Origin: Paenarthrobacter sp. A20
GTDB taxonomy: Bacteria; Actinomycetota; Actinomycetes; Actinomycetales; Micrococcaceae
Length of the DNA: 64,000 nt
Assembly: GCF_024168825.1 (NCBI RefSeq)
Contig: NZ_JALJWH010000001.1
Coordinates: 310,001 to 374,000 of the forward strand
Direction of reading: 5' to 3'
Positions 16,849 through 25,360 of this stretch are shown here, piece by piece. Position numbers and translations under genes: made by a program. The notes under the pieces are model-generated. The model worked only from the letters and a program-made list of their open reading frames with translations, was not told where the DNA came from and made no database searches. Every line of letters begins with the position of its first letter. Position 1 is the stretch's first letter.

Positions 16849-17448
16849 ATGACCACCACCACCGAGGACTACTCCGTCCGTACCACCGTCTACTCAGAAG
16901 ACCTCGAAGGATGGGGTGAGCTGCGCCTGGTTCCGCTGGTTCCCGGCGAGGACATCGACCTCATCTTCGAGTGGGTTACCCAGCCCCGCGCCAAGTTCTG
17001 GGGAATGACCGAAAACTCCCGTGAGGAAGTCCTGGGGATCTACGAGTTCCTTGACTCGTTGGAGACCCACCACGCGTTCCTTGCCGTCCTTGACGGAGAG
17101 CCGTTGGCACTCTTCCAAACGTACGAGCCCCTGCACGATCCCGTCGGCGAGGCCTATCCCGCCCGGGAGGCCGACATCGGCATGCACTTGCTGCTCGCTC
17201 CGGCCACGCGGCCCATTCCGCACTTCACGCCAAAGCTCGGCACTGCCCTCATCCAGTACATGTTCACCTTGCCGGGCAAGGACCGGATCGTGGTGGAGCC
17301 GGACTCCCGCAACGCCAAAGCCCTGCGCCGTCTGGAAGCCACCTGCTTTGAGCTGGGACCTATCATCCAGCTTGCGGAGAAGGAGGCCCAGTTGGGGTTC
17401 CTGACACGGGCAGGCTTTGACGAGATCCAGGAACAGAAGGCTCCCTAG
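16849..17448 (+). CDS. GNAT acetyltransferase of the siderophore-biosynthesis (AlcB/IucB/RhbD) type
   Basis: The 199-residue protein matches the AlcB-type N-hydroxylysine/cadaverine acetyltransferase domain: LRLVPLVPGEDIDLIFEW, RAKFWGM, LETHHAFLAVLDGEPLALFQTYEP, ADIGMHLLLAP and a C-terminal RVVVEPD-like strand with NAKALRRLE. It would acetylate the hydroxylamino group of a hydroxamate siderophore. The ATG at 16849 follows AAGGAAAT. It lies 37 bp downstream of the acylase in the same direction. Arthrobacters make hydroxamates such as arthrobactin, which fits, but NIS synthetase and hydroxylase genes are not in the window. Confidence 0.8.
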   Translation: MTTTTEDYSVRTTVYSEDLEGWGELRLVPLVPGEDIDLIFEWVTQPRAKFWGMTENSREEVLGIYEFLDSLETHHAFLAVLDGEPLALFQTYEPLHDPVGEAYPAREADIGMHLLLAPATRPIPHFTPKLGTALIQYMFTLPGKDRIVVEPDSRNAKALRRLEATCFELGPIIQLAEKEAQLGFLTRAGFDEIQEQKAP

Positions 17449-17458
17449 TCCCCCATCA

Positions 17459-17509
17459 CACAAGGCGAAGTGCCGCCGGCGCCCCCAACAGGCCGGCGGC
17501 ACGCTTGTG
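17459..17509. terminator. bidirectional hairpin between convergent genes
   Basis: An 11-bp perfect stem GTGCCGCCGGC / GCCGGCGGCAC (17470-17480 and 17492-17502) is flanked by a second pairing CACAAG / CTTGTG (17459-17464, 17504-17509). It lies between the convergent acetyltransferase and EcfT genes. No long T-run follows on either strand. Confidence 0.6.
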
Positions 17510-17534
17510 CCCAGCTCGTTAGCGCGTGAAAGCG

Positions 17535-18329
17535 CTAGCGCCAGACAAAACTCCAGGTTCCAGCGCCTACAGCCGTGAGCACTGCACCCGCTGCGATGAT
17601 CACACCGCCAAGGACCACCCAGGCATCCAGCATCGAATACGTGGATTCGCGCGCCCACGTTCGCTGACCTCCGCCGAAGCCGCGCGCTTCCATGGTTACT
17701 GCCAGCCGCGAAGCCCTCCTTACGGCCTGGACCAAGAGCCCGAAGCTCTGGCCCAGCGTGGCCTTCAGCCGCTGGAGGGGGCTGCCCTGCGAACCCACGC
17801 CGCGGGCACGGCGGGCCATGCCGATGGTCTGCCACTCCTCCGCCATCAGGCCCACCAGCCGCATTGCTGCCAGGGAGCCCAGGACAAAGCGGTGCGGCAG
17901 CTTTGCTTTCTGCGCCAGCGCATCGGCCAGGTCAGTCGGATCCGTGCAGGTCATCAGCAGGATCGCCGGGAGGGCAATCGCCAAACCGCGCAGCATGAAA
18001 CCCAGCCCCAGCTCCAGCGAACCTTCGCTGATGGACCAGAGTCCGACGTCGAGCAGTACAGCGCCGCTGTCCGCCGCCACAATCGCCGTGCTCCAGCCGC
18101 CGATCGCCGCCGCGATGATCAGGGGCCAAGCGCGCTGCCACAAGAGCCGCAGGGTAAGCCCGGCCAGCGGGAACAATGCCAGTTCCGCAACCAGCGCCGT
18201 GGACGCCGACACCCAGTCGATGGACAGGGCCAGTACCAGGGAAATCAGGAAAACCGATACGAACTTCGCCAAGGGGTTTGCACGCGTCAGCAGGGCATGA
18301 TTTCCGCGGATGTTCAGTGCGTCCCTCAT
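17535..18329 (-). CDS. ECF transporter transmembrane component (EcfT, YkoC-like)
   Basis: The 264-residue membrane protein has about five hydrophobic segments and the EcfT coupling helix with MARRARG (from AMRLVGLMAEEWQTIGM), which docks onto the ATPase subunits. It is the last gene of the EcfS-EcfA-EcfT operon and overlaps the ATPase stop by 4 bp. It should form the scaffold through which ATP hydrolysis drives thiamine-precursor uptake by the S component. Confidence 0.88.
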   Translation of the reverse strand: MRDALNIRGNHALLTRANPLAKFVSVFLISLVLALSIDWVSASTALVAELALFPLAGLTLRLLWQRAWPLIIAAAIGGWSTAIVAADSGAVLLDVGLWSISEGSLELGLGFMLRGLAIALPAILLMTCTDPTDLADALAQKAKLPHRFVLGSLAAMRLVGLMAEEWQTIGMARRARGVGSQGSPLQRLKATLGQSFGLLVQAVRRASRLAVTMEARGFGGGQRTWARESTYSMLDAWVVLGGVIIAAGAVLTAVGAGTWSFVWR

Positions 18330-19918
18330 GCCGCACCCGCTTCCTGATGTGCAACATTGCCCTGTGCCACCGGTCCGAGCTGCAGCTCGGTTCCCCCGAG
18401 TACTGCGCTGAATTCCTGGTCGTGGGTCACCGAGACCACTGCCGTTCCGGCGTCCAACAACTCCGAAAGGAATGACGCCAGCTCAGCCCAGGTGTTGGCA
18501 TCCTGGCCGAATGTGGGCTCATCCAGCACCAGGACCTTCGGATGCGCCGCCAGAACCGTGGCCACCGAAAGCCGCCGCTTTTCCCCACCGGACAACGTGT
18601 AGGGATTGGCGTCCACAAGGTGCGTCAGCCTCAGCCGCTCCAGCAGTTCATCCACGCGTTCCTCGCCATGGCCCAGATGCTTGGGGCCAAACATGAGCTC
18701 GTCCAGGACCTTGCCCGTGACAAACTGGTGCTCCGGTTCCTGGAACACCGTCCCGATGCGGGAAATCAACTGGTCAGCTTTCCACATGAACGGGTCAATA
18801 CCCGCCCCCTCGGAAAGCTCGACGGCGGCACTCACCGCACCGTCCACCGGCGCCAAAAGGCCGGCCAACGTGAGAGCGAAAGTGGATTTGCCGGCACCGT
18901 TCGGTCCCGTGATGGTCAGGGCCTGGCCAGCCCTGACCTGTGCGCTGATGCCCGTTTGCACGGGAACAGGCGGGATGGTCTTGAAGCCTTTGCGCCGCGG
19001 TTTTTCCCGGGATACTGCGAGGTCCTGGGCTGCCAGGAGAAGCGTGGAAGTCTGGGGCCGGTTCTGCCGCGTCCGGGTTGCCGGAACGTATCCCGGCACC
19101 CACACGCCAGCCGCCATCAGCATGGTGCGTGCCTCGGACAGGACCTGCTCCGGAGGGCCGTCCAAGAGGACTCCGCCCGCGGCCTGCCCGGCGCCCGCAG
19201 CCGCGCTCGACCCCGCCACCCACCCTGGCTGCAGGACCACGATCCTGTCCACCAGGTCTTTCCACACAGAAACGCGGTGTTCCACCACAACCAGGGTGGC
19301 ACCGGTCTTATCGAGGCAGCGCTTCACCGCATCACGGACCTCCAGCACACCCGCCGGATCCAAGTTGGCCGTCGGCTCGTCCAACAGGATCAGCCCGGGT
19401 CGCATCGCCAAAATGCCCGCAAGCGCAAGCCGTTGCTTCTGCCCTCCGGAGAGTGCCGCCGTTGGGTGATCCAGGGCCAAACCGCCGCCGGCAGCGGTGC
19501 GCAGCCCGACGTCGTCGAGCGCTTCATGGACGCGGGACCAGATCTCGTCCCGCGGCACGGCCAGGTTCTCGGCGCCGAAGGCGACGTCGTCACCCACGCG
19601 GGAGAGGACCACCTGGGTTTCGGGGTCTTGCTGCATCAGGCCGGCGCGGCCACGCTGTTCGCGGGGAGCAACGCCGTCGATCAGCAGGGAGCCGGTCTCG
19701 TCCGAGTCGTCTTCCTCATCACCCAGCACGCCGGCCAAGGCATGCAGGAGGGTCGACTTACCGGCGCCCGAAGGACCCAGCAGCAACACCCGTTCGCCGG
19801 GTTCGATCCGAAGGTCCAGACCCTCAATGGCAGGCTGGGCCCGGCCGGCATGCCGCCACCCCCAGCCCTCGGCTGAGATGGCGGCAGGCCTGACCGTGCC
19901 GCTTTGAGTCGCGGACAT
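18326..19918 (-). CDS. ECF transporter double ATPase (EcfA, YkoD-like)
   Basis: The 530-residue protein has two ABC ATPase domains in one chain. The first has Walker A GPSGAGKST at 48-56, signature ALSGGQKQRLALA and Walker B LILLDEPT. The second, near residue 330 on, has GPNGAGKST, TLSGGEKRRLSVA and VLVLDEPT. This tandem design is typical of YkoD. The start at 19918 (MSATQSG) overlaps the stop of ykoE by one base (TGATG); the longer in-frame upstream extension is within ykoE and not real. Confidence 0.9.
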   Translation of the reverse strand: MSATQSGTVRPAAISAEGWGWRHAGRAQPAIEGLDLRIEPGERVLLLGPSGAGKSTLLHALAGVLGDEEDDSDETGSLLIDGVAPREQRGRAGLMQQDPETQVVLSRVGDDVAFGAENLAVPRDEIWSRVHEALDDVGLRTAAGGGLALDHPTAALSGGQKQRLALAGILAMRPGLILLDEPTANLDPAGVLEVRDAVKRCLDKTGATLVVVEHRVSVWKDLVDRIVVLQPGWVAGSSAAAGAGQAAGGVLLDGPPEQVLSEARTMLMAAGVWVPGYVPATRTRQNRPQTSTLLLAAQDLAVSREKPRRKGFKTIPPVPVQTGISAQVRAGQALTITGPNGAGKSTFALTLAGLLAPVDGAVSAAVELSEGAGIDPFMWKADQLISRIGTVFQEPEHQFVTGKVLDELMFGPKHLGHGEERVDELLERLRLTHLVDANPYTLSGGEKRRLSVATVLAAHPKVLVLDEPTFGQDANTWAELASFLSELLDAGTAVVSVTHDQEFSAVLGGTELQLGPVAQGNVAHQEAGAA

Positions 19919-20538
19919 CAGCTGAAGACTGGCTCCGAAGCGGCCTTGCGCGACGCGAAGGAGCTCAGGACGCCGGTCTTCGCCAGGCCGCGGGTGGCGA
20001 CCCAGGACAGTGCGCCTGCGATGATCGCGCCGGAAATGGTGGTGAAGGTGATGTAGGCAAGCTTGTCGATTGCCTCGTACGCGATGTTCCAGCCCCACGG
20101 AAGGAAGGAGTCGTTCAGGCCGCAGAAGAGGCCTGCGCCCGCGCCGGCGAGGAGGGCCGTGGGCAGGTTGAACTTCTTGTAGCGGAAAGCGGCGAAGATG
20201 AGCTCGGCGCCGAGTCCCTGCAGGACTCCGGAGATCAGCACTGTGGTGCCGTACTGCGAGCCCATGATGAGCTCACCGGTGGCAGCGACGGCTTCGCAGA
20301 ACAACGCTGCGCCCGGCTTGCGGATAATGAGCATGCCCAGGACCGCGGGGATCATCCAGCCACCGGCGATCAGGCCTGTGAGGGGAGGGTACGTCGCGTT
20401 CAGGGGAATGGATACCAACGCAGCGCCCTGGGACCAGGCCCAGAAGATCACGCCGCCGGCGATGGCGATCAGAGCCGCCACAACGATGTCTACAACACGC
20501 CAGTTATAACTGGTCTTCTTCACGTTTACCGTGGTCAT
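19918..20538 (-). CDS. ECF transporter substrate-binding S component, YkoE family (thiamine/HMP)
   Basis: The 206-residue protein has about five to six helices. The YkoE pattern is visible: a basic N-terminus ending in YNWRVVDIVVAALIAIAGG, AGGWMIPAVLG, GAALFCEAVAATGE and GLGAELIFAAFRYKKF. YkoE is the S component for thiamine or its hydroxymethylpyrimidine moiety. A TPP riboswitch directly upstream supports this substrate strongly. An AGGAGG-like site (complement of CTCCTGAGG near 20545-20553) precedes the ATG. Confidence 0.9.
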   Translation of the reverse strand: MTTVNVKKTSYNWRVVDIVVAALIAIAGGVIFWAWSQGAALVSIPLNATYPPLTGLIAGGWMIPAVLGMLIIRKPGAALFCEAVAATGELIMGSQYGTTVLISGVLQGLGAELIFAAFRYKKFNLPTALLAGAGAGLFCGLNDSFLPWGWNIAYEAIDKLAYITFTTISGAIIAGALSWVATRGLAKTGVLSSFASRKAASEPVFS

Positions 20539-20631
20539 TTTCTGCCTCCTGAGGTACAGGAGGGGAAAGTGCTACCCGGATTCTCCAGCCGGCCTGCGCC
20601 GCCCGGATCCGGACACTCTGAGAAGCTCGAC

Positions 20632-20745
20632 TCCCTTGCGCCGGTACTAACCGGATCAGGTTCGAGGGTCTGCGGCTGTCCGCACTCTCAGCGCCCTCGC
20701 GTCTCCTGCATCTCTGCAGGGTCCGACGGCGGCGCTCCCCTGTCG
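20632..20745 (-). ncRNA. TPP riboswitch (THI element)
   Basis: Read on the minus strand the segment contains the two conserved TPP-binding blocks: GCGCTGAGAGTGCGG (about 20677-20691) and, further on, ACCCTCGAACCTGATC followed by CGGTTAGTACCGGCG, ending at an AGGGAGTC. These are the signature CUGAGA and CCUGAU.CGGUUAGUACCGG elements. It lies about 100 bp ahead of the YkoE gene and should turn off the transporter when thiamine pyrophosphate is abundant. Confidence 0.93.
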
Positions 20746-20984
20746 TTATCAAATCTGCCCTGATGGGCGGGTTCAGTTTACACCTGCGTCCATGGCGGGC
20801 GCTGGCCTGTTGCCCGCCTATGGTCACAATCGGATCAGCGCGCCCCGGGCCGGACGCGTTCCAGGCGTGCGTTGCGAGGCCCGCCCTACACCCCTCCCGC
20901 CGGTTTTGGCCTGCACACCAGGCCCCACAACGAGACCTGAGAGAATGATCCAGCAGACTCGACCGCGGCAAAGGGGCATATCTC

Positions 20985-21677
20985 ATGACGGACCTACCCA
21001 AGCAGGATCACGCTGCAAGCGACACCACGGCGCCGGAACCTCGCCTTGCCGCCAGCGTCATCCTGCTCCGCAACGCCCCCGGCGGTCTCGAAGCCTTCGT
21101 CCAGCACAGGGTCAGCACCATGGACTTCGCTGCCGGAATGGTGGTGTTCCCGGGAGGCCGGGTGGATGCTGCGGACACGTCCGGCTGGGACTACCCCGCG
21201 GAGCTGCTTCAACACCACGCGGCCCAGTGGCGCCAAAGCTCCATCGGCGCTAATCCTGCGCAGGCGACCACGAGCGCGGGTACGGTCCTCACAGCCGCAC
21301 TCCGGGAAGTCCAGGAGGAGGCGGGCCTGAGCATCCACTCCGCCGACCTCCGTCCATGGGCCAACTGGATCACCCCGACGGACATGCCCAAGCGCTTCGA
21401 CACCTACTTCTACATCGCCAAGCCTGCGCCAGGGGCTGAGCCCCAGCACCAAACCACTGAGGCCTGGCAGTCTCTGTGGATGCCAGTGGACGGAATTCTG
21501 GCGGCAGAGGCGGCCGGAACACTGAAACTGATGCCGCCCACCTATTACCTGCTGAAGGAAATCGCAGGGTTCGGCTCAGTGGAAGCGGTGTGGTCCGCGG
21601 AGCACACCGTCGTTCCGGTGCTCGCCCCGGTGGGTTCCATGGCCGCGTTCCTCAAGGAACGGGAAAACCGCCGGTAA
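20985..21677 (+). CDS. Nudix hydrolase (NUDT19-like, with insertion in the Nudix box)
   Basis: The 230-residue protein starts with an AASVILLRNAPGGLEAFVQHR strand pair and VVFPGGRVDAAD, then an insertion of about 35 residues, before the catalytic helix TAALREVQEEAGL (REVQEEAG equals REUXEEXGU). The split Nudix box is a feature of the NUDT7/19-like branch acting on CoA derivatives or related diphosphates. The gene is divergent from the ykoE transcription unit. Substrate unknown. Confidence 0.85.
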   Translation: MTDLPKQDHAASDTTAPEPRLAASVILLRNAPGGLEAFVQHRVSTMDFAAGMVVFPGGRVDAADTSGWDYPAELLQHHAAQWRQSSIGANPAQATTSAGTVLTAALREVQEEAGLSIHSADLRPWANWITPTDMPKRFDTYFYIAKPAPGAEPQHQTTEAWQSLWMPVDGILAAEAAGTLKLMPPTYYLLKEIAGFGSVEAVWSAEHTVVPVLAPVGSMAAFLKERENRR

Positions 21678-21713
21678 CAGCGTCCGCCCGGCCTTTACGG
21701 CTAGGCTGGGGAC

Positions 21714-21974
21714 ATGAACCTCTTCTTCAAGCTGCTGGGTACCGGAGTGAGCCTCGGAGCAGGCTTCGTCGGAACCAAACTCGTCAATAAAGGGTGGGAA
21801 AAGGCCACTGGCAACAAGCCACCCACAGGCAACGATGACTTGGAGACGAGCCTGCGCTCGGCCCTGACATTCGCCTTGATCTCTGCGTTCGTGAGCACCC
21901 TCATCCAGGTACTCGCCAGCCGCGGGACGCAGCGTGCCATCGCCCGCTTCGCCAAATCCAAGGACATCGTCTAG
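21714..21974 (+). CDS. DUF4235 family small membrane protein
   Basis: This 86-residue protein has a short N-terminal hydrophobic segment (LLGTGVSLGAGFVGTKL), a W-containing basic loop (KGWEKATG) and a second helix (ALTFALISAFVSTLIQVLA) followed by a basic tail. This is the DUF4235 layout, common and uncharacterised in Actinobacteria. A perfect stem-loop with a T-run follows the gene. Confidence 0.8.
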   Translation: MNLFFKLLGTGVSLGAGFVGTKLVNKGWEKATGNKPPTGNDDLETSLRSALTFALISAFVSTLIQVLASRGTQRAIARFAKSKDIV

Positions 21975-21996
21975 GCACCACCCGGACAACATGCAA

Positions 21997-22030
21997 GCGC
22001 GGGGCCACCATCAGTGGCCCCGCGCTTTTT
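21997..22030 (+). terminator. intrinsic terminator
   Basis: A 12-bp perfect stem GCGCGGGGCCAC / GTGGCCCCGCGC (21997-22008, 22014-22025) with loop CATCA is followed by TTTTT. It ends the DUF4235 unit; the preceding AA pair also lets it serve partly for the convergent Mrp operon. Confidence 0.9.
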
Positions 22031-22059
22031 GCCTATCAGTCGTTCAGATGAGCAGCCGT

Positions 22060-22452
22060 TCAGCGGTCGTTGCCAGGCTCTTGCCCGGCGGCCGCCCGTT
22101 GAACCACTGCCTCGAGTTCATCTTTGGTGAGCATCTCGCGGTGACCGTGCTTGGTGCGGTAGGCGGAGCGACCCACCATGTGGGCAGAAACGGGCGCCGT
22201 CAGAAGCTGGAAGATCCATGCCACCAGCAGGACCGGCCACACCCACCAGGTGCGCATCTGCAGGCCGATGGCGGCAAGCATGAGGAACAAACCCAGTACC
22301 TGCGGCTTGGTGGCAGCGTGCATGCGGCTCATAAGGTCCGGAAAACGGAGCAAGCCGATAGCAGCACCCAGGGACATCAGGGCGCCCACCACCAGGAACA
22401 CGGCGGTCACACCATCGATCACGACATCGACGCCGGTGGGATCAGGACTCAT
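22060..22452 (-). CDS. mnhG: Mrp Na+/H+ antiporter subunit G
   Basis: The 130-residue protein has three hydrophobic helices. The MnhG signature is in the first half: LVVGALMSLGAAIGLLRFPDLMSRMHAATKPQ (in two pieces), then LTAPVSAHMVGRSAYR. The start MSPDPTG at 22452 overlaps the mnhF stop by 11 bp; a start 12 codons further upstream would lie wholly within mnhF. It is the last of six Mrp genes. The C-terminal tail is charged and cytosolic. Confidence 0.92.
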   Translation of the reverse strand: MSPDPTGVDVVIDGVTAVFLVVGALMSLGAAIGLLRFPDLMSRMHAATKPQVLGLFLMLAAIGLQMRTWWVWPVLLVAWIFQLLTAPVSAHMVGRSAYRTKHGHREMLTKDELEAVVQRAAAGQEPGNDR

Positions 22453-22720
22453 TGTTCTGTTCCCTCCGCTCCGCCACAAACCGGGCAACTGTCACCGATC
22501 CGATAAAACCAATCACGGCCAGGGCTACCAGCAGCATCAGGTTGTTGAGGTGCCTGTTCATCGCCATGTCGATCGCGAGTGCAGCACCCAGGATTGCGAG
22601 CAGGACGTCTGACGCCAGCACTCGGTCCAGCAAGGACGGGCCGATGGCTATGCGGACGATCGCACCTGCGGCAGCCAGGCTGAGGATTACAGCCGTGACC
22701 ACGAGAATGGTTTCCTTCAT
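22442..22720 (-). CDS. mnhF: Mrp Na+/H+ antiporter subunit F
   Basis: The 92-residue protein has three hydrophobic helices and the MnhF motif RIAIGPSLLDRVLASDVL. Subunit F is needed for assembly and activity of the Mrp complex. The ATG overlaps the mnhE stop by 4 bp (ATGA). Confidence 0.92.
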   Translation of the reverse strand: MKETILVVTAVILSLAAAGAIVRIAIGPSLLDRVLASDVLLAILGAALAIDMAMNRHLNNLMLLVALAVIGFIGSVTVARFVAERREQNNES

Positions 22721-23283
22721 CGCGTTGCCCCTTCCATTCCCGGACGTATTTCGGCCTTCAATGCTTCGACTTCTTCGCGCGTGCCCATGATCCTGATGAG
22801 CCGCGCTTCGATGGTTTGGACTTCGTCGCGAATTTTGTCGATGTCCGCTTCTTCATAGATGTTGAGCGCGTGCAGGTAGAGCGTGGATGTCGACCGGTCC
22901 ACCTCCACCACAAGGGAGCCCGGTATCAGCGAGATGACGTGCCCGGTGGCCGTCACCATCAGGTCCGAATGGCTCCGCAACGGGACAGCGACGACGGCGC
23001 TGCGCACCTTGGGACCTTTTGCCACAGCCAGGAACAGGACCAGGAAGCTCGCTGCCACCACTTTGGCGAGGAACATCAGCGCGAAGGGAATGGCGCGCAG
23101 TATGTTGAACCGGCCGCTCAACTCCACGGGCGGGAGGTAGAACAGCTTGGCTACCAACACGGCGATCAGGGCACCGAACAGGAGGTTGCCAGGGCTGAAG
23201 TCCCGCCACAGCGCACCCCAGACGATGACCAACCAAATGAGCAGCGGCAGCTCGGTGCGGAACGAAATCGGTTTGCGGCTCAT
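22717..23283 (-). CDS. mnhE: Mrp Na+/H+ antiporter subunit E
   Basis: The 188-residue protein has N-terminal membrane segments (LPLLIWLVIVWGALWRDFSPGNLLFG), then a soluble part with the conserved SLIPGSLVVEVD and STLYLHALNI typical of MnhE. It overlaps mnhD and mnhF by 4 bp at both ends. The C-terminal about 35 residues form a charged helix. Confidence 0.92.
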   Translation of the reverse strand: MSRKPISFRTELPLLIWLVIVWGALWRDFSPGNLLFGALIAVLVAKLFYLPPVELSGRFNILRAIPFALMFLAKVVAASFLVLFLAVAKGPKVRSAVVAVPLRSHSDLMVTATGHVISLIPGSLVVEVDRSTSTLYLHALNIYEEADIDKIRDEVQTIEARLIRIMGTREEVEALKAEIRPGMEGATR

Positions 23284-24863
23284 TTGGAACCACCCGTCTG
23301 CACTTCATCCGGTTGCGCAAGGGGCGGCACCTCAACGGAATCGCCCAGGACGGAGTGGATATAGGCCGAGCGGTCCAGCATGATTCCCGCGGAACCGTCC
23401 GCCACCCGGAAAAGCGGGCCGGCGAAGACCGTCAGGGCGACGCCGAACACCACAAGGCCTGCCGTCGAGCCGACCATGGTCCGCGGCAGAACCCCTACGT
23501 TGCCCGGGGTCTGAAGCACGGGATCCGGGTACTCAGCGTCCTCGGGCTTGCGCCAGAAGGCCCTGTTCCAGACACGGGCGATGGCCAGCAGCGTCAGAAG
23601 GCTGGTGACCACGCCACCCACCACCAGGGTGATGGCCAGGGGTGTTCCCAGCTCCACGCCGGCCTGCAGGAGGCCCAGCTTTCCCAGGAAGCCCGAGAAC
23701 GGTGGAATGCCCGCGAGGTTCATCGCCGGAACAAAGAACAGCAGGGCAAGCAGCGGTGAGAGTTTGGCCAGTCCACCCAGGCGGTCAATGGAGGAGCTTC
23801 CGCCCCTGCGTTCTATGAGACCTGTGACCAGGAACAGGCTGGTCTGCACGGTGATGTGGTGGGCAACGTAGAAGACTGCAGCGCCCAACCCGGCAACCGA
23901 ACTCATCGCCAGGCCAAACACCATGTATCCGATGTGGCTCACGAGGGTGAAGGACAGGAGACGTTTGATGTCGCTCTGGGCCAAGGCACCCAATATGCCC
24001 ACCACCATGGTCAGTAATGCCACCACCATGAGCGGAACATTCAGGGTGTCCCCCGGGAACAAGAGTGTCTCCGTGCGGACCATGGCGTAGACACCTACTT
24101 TGGTCAGCAACCCGGCGAACACGGCAGTGACAGGAGCCGGCGCGGTGGGATAGGAGTCAGGGAGCCAGAAGGACAACGGGAACACAGCGGCCTTGATGCC
24201 GAAGGCCACCAGCAGCATCACGTGCAGGAGGTTTTGGGTGCCTTGGTCCAGTTCGGCCAGTTTGATGGCAAGGTCGGCCATGGTGATGGTCCCGGTGGCC
24301 CCGTAGATCATGGCGATGGCAATGAGGAACAGCACGGACGACACCACGGAAACCACAACGTAGGTGACCCCGGCGCGGATGCGTGGTCCTGTCCCACCCA
24401 AGGTCATCAGGACGTAGCTTGCCGTCAGCAGGATCTCGAAGCCTACGTAAAGGTTGAAGAGGTCGCCTGTAAGGAAGGCATTGGACACGCCGGCCACCAG
24501 GATCAGGTAGGTCGGGTGGAAGATCGAGACAGGTGCTTCCTGGTCGCCGTCGGCCATGCCCTGGCCGGTCGCATAGATCAACACCGCAAGGCTTACCACG
24601 GTGGAGACAACCAGCATGAGCGAGGAGAACTGGTCCACCACCAAGACCACACCCCACGGCGGCAGCCAGCCGCCAAGCGTGACTGACGTTGTGCCGCCAT
24701 CCCACACTGACATCAGGAGCAGGCATTCGAGCAGAAGTGTTGCACTCAGGATCCCGATGCTCACCACGCGCTGCGCGGTGTGGTGCCGGATCAGCAGGAA
24801 CGCCAGCGCGGCACCCAGAATCGGTAGGAGGACAGCTAGCGGCGACAGGTTTGCGAGATTCAC
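23280..24863 (-). CDS. mnhD: Mrp Na+/H+ antiporter subunit D
   Basis: This 527-residue polytopic subunit has about 14 helices and is homologous to the proton-pumping NuoN/NuoM proteins. Conserved features include VGFEILLTASYVLMTLGG, the Lys-containing FGIKAAVFPLSFWLPDSYPTAPAPV proton-path segment (in two pieces) and LTKVGVYAMVR. GTG start with a strong AAGGAGG upstream and a 4-bp overlap with mnhC. MnhA and MnhD form the ion-translocating part. Confidence 0.94.
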   Translation of the reverse strand: MNLANLSPLAVLLPILGAALAFLLIRHHTAQRVVSIGILSATLLLECLLLMSVWDGGTTSVTLGGWLPPWGVVLVVDQFSSLMLVVSTVVSLAVLIYATGQGMADGDQEAPVSIFHPTYLILVAGVSNAFLTGDLFNLYVGFEILLTASYVLMTLGGTGPRIRAGVTYVVVSVVSSVLFLIAIAMIYGATGTITMADLAIKLAELDQGTQNLLHVMLLVAFGIKAAVFPLSFWLPDSYPTAPAPVTAVFAGLLTKVGVYAMVRTETLLFPGDTLNVPLMVVALLTMVVGILGALAQSDIKRLLSFTLVSHIGYMVFGLAMSSVAGLGAAVFYVAHHITVQTSLFLVTGLIERRGGSSSIDRLGGLAKLSPLLALLFFVPAMNLAGIPPFSGFLGKLGLLQAGVELGTPLAITLVVGGVVTSLLTLLAIARVWNRAFWRKPEDAEYPDPVLQTPGNVGVLPRTMVGSTAGLVVFGVALTVFAGPLFRVADGSAGIMLDRSAYIHSVLGDSVEVPPLAQPDEVQTGGSK

Positions 24864-25360
24864 GCGCTGCCTCCTTCCTGGCTTGGTGCCTTGCTGGGGG
24901 TCTCGGTGGCTTCGGGGTGAGTGTGGTCCGAGGTATTGGCAGGGGTGACGGCGAACTCCGAGGTTTCCAACGGCACAATGGCGTCGTCCTCGGCGTCGAA
25001 GCTCGGCGTCTCGGCAACGCGGCGGTCCTCAAGGTCGTCCTGGATCTCGTCTTGCCTTGCCAGGACCCAGGTCCGGTAGATGATGCCCAGCATGAAGGCC
25101 GTGACTGCGAAGGAAATGACGATCGAGGTAAGGATCAGCGCTTGGGGCAGAGGATCGCTATAGGCGTCCGGGCTGGTTTCCTTGGTGAACAAGGGCGCCA
25201 ACCCGGCGTATCCGCCGGTGGTCAGGATCAGGATGTTGGTGGCGTTGGCCAACAGCATCAAACCCAACAGCACCCGGGTCAGGCTACGCTCCAGGATCAA
25301 GTAGATGCCGCAGGCGTAGAGGACGCCCATGACGATCAGCAGGGTCAGGTTGATGCTCAT
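24860..25360 (-). CDS. mnhC: Mrp Na+/H+ antiporter subunit C
   Basis: The 166-residue protein has a NuoK-like three-helix core (residues 1-105: YACGIYLILERSLTRVLLGLMLLANATNILIL in two pieces, PQALILTSIVISFAVTAFM) followed by a long, acidic, cytosolic tail of about 60 residues that MnhC proteins of Firmicutes lack. It overlaps mnhA and mnhD by 4 bp each. Confidence 0.93.
   Translation of the reverse strand: MSINLTLLIVMGVLYACGIYLILERSLTRVLLGLMLLANATNILILTTGGYAGLAPLFTKETSPDAYSDPLPQALILTSIVISFAVTAFMLGIIYRTWVLARQDEIQDDLEDRRVAETPSFDAEDDAIVPLETSEFAVTPANTSDHTHPEATETPSKAPSQEGGSA

Noticed and set aside
17503..17540. GTTAGCGCGTGAAAGCGCTAGCG as an operator
   Set aside because: It overlaps the 3' end of the EcfT gene between convergent units, where an operator would have no promoter to act on; it is more likely part of the terminator region.
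18326..20098. 590-residue version of the ECF ATPase
   Set aside because: The extra N-terminal 60 residues are an out-of-frame reading of the ykoE gene; MSATQSG at 19918 with a one-base overlap fits the operon.
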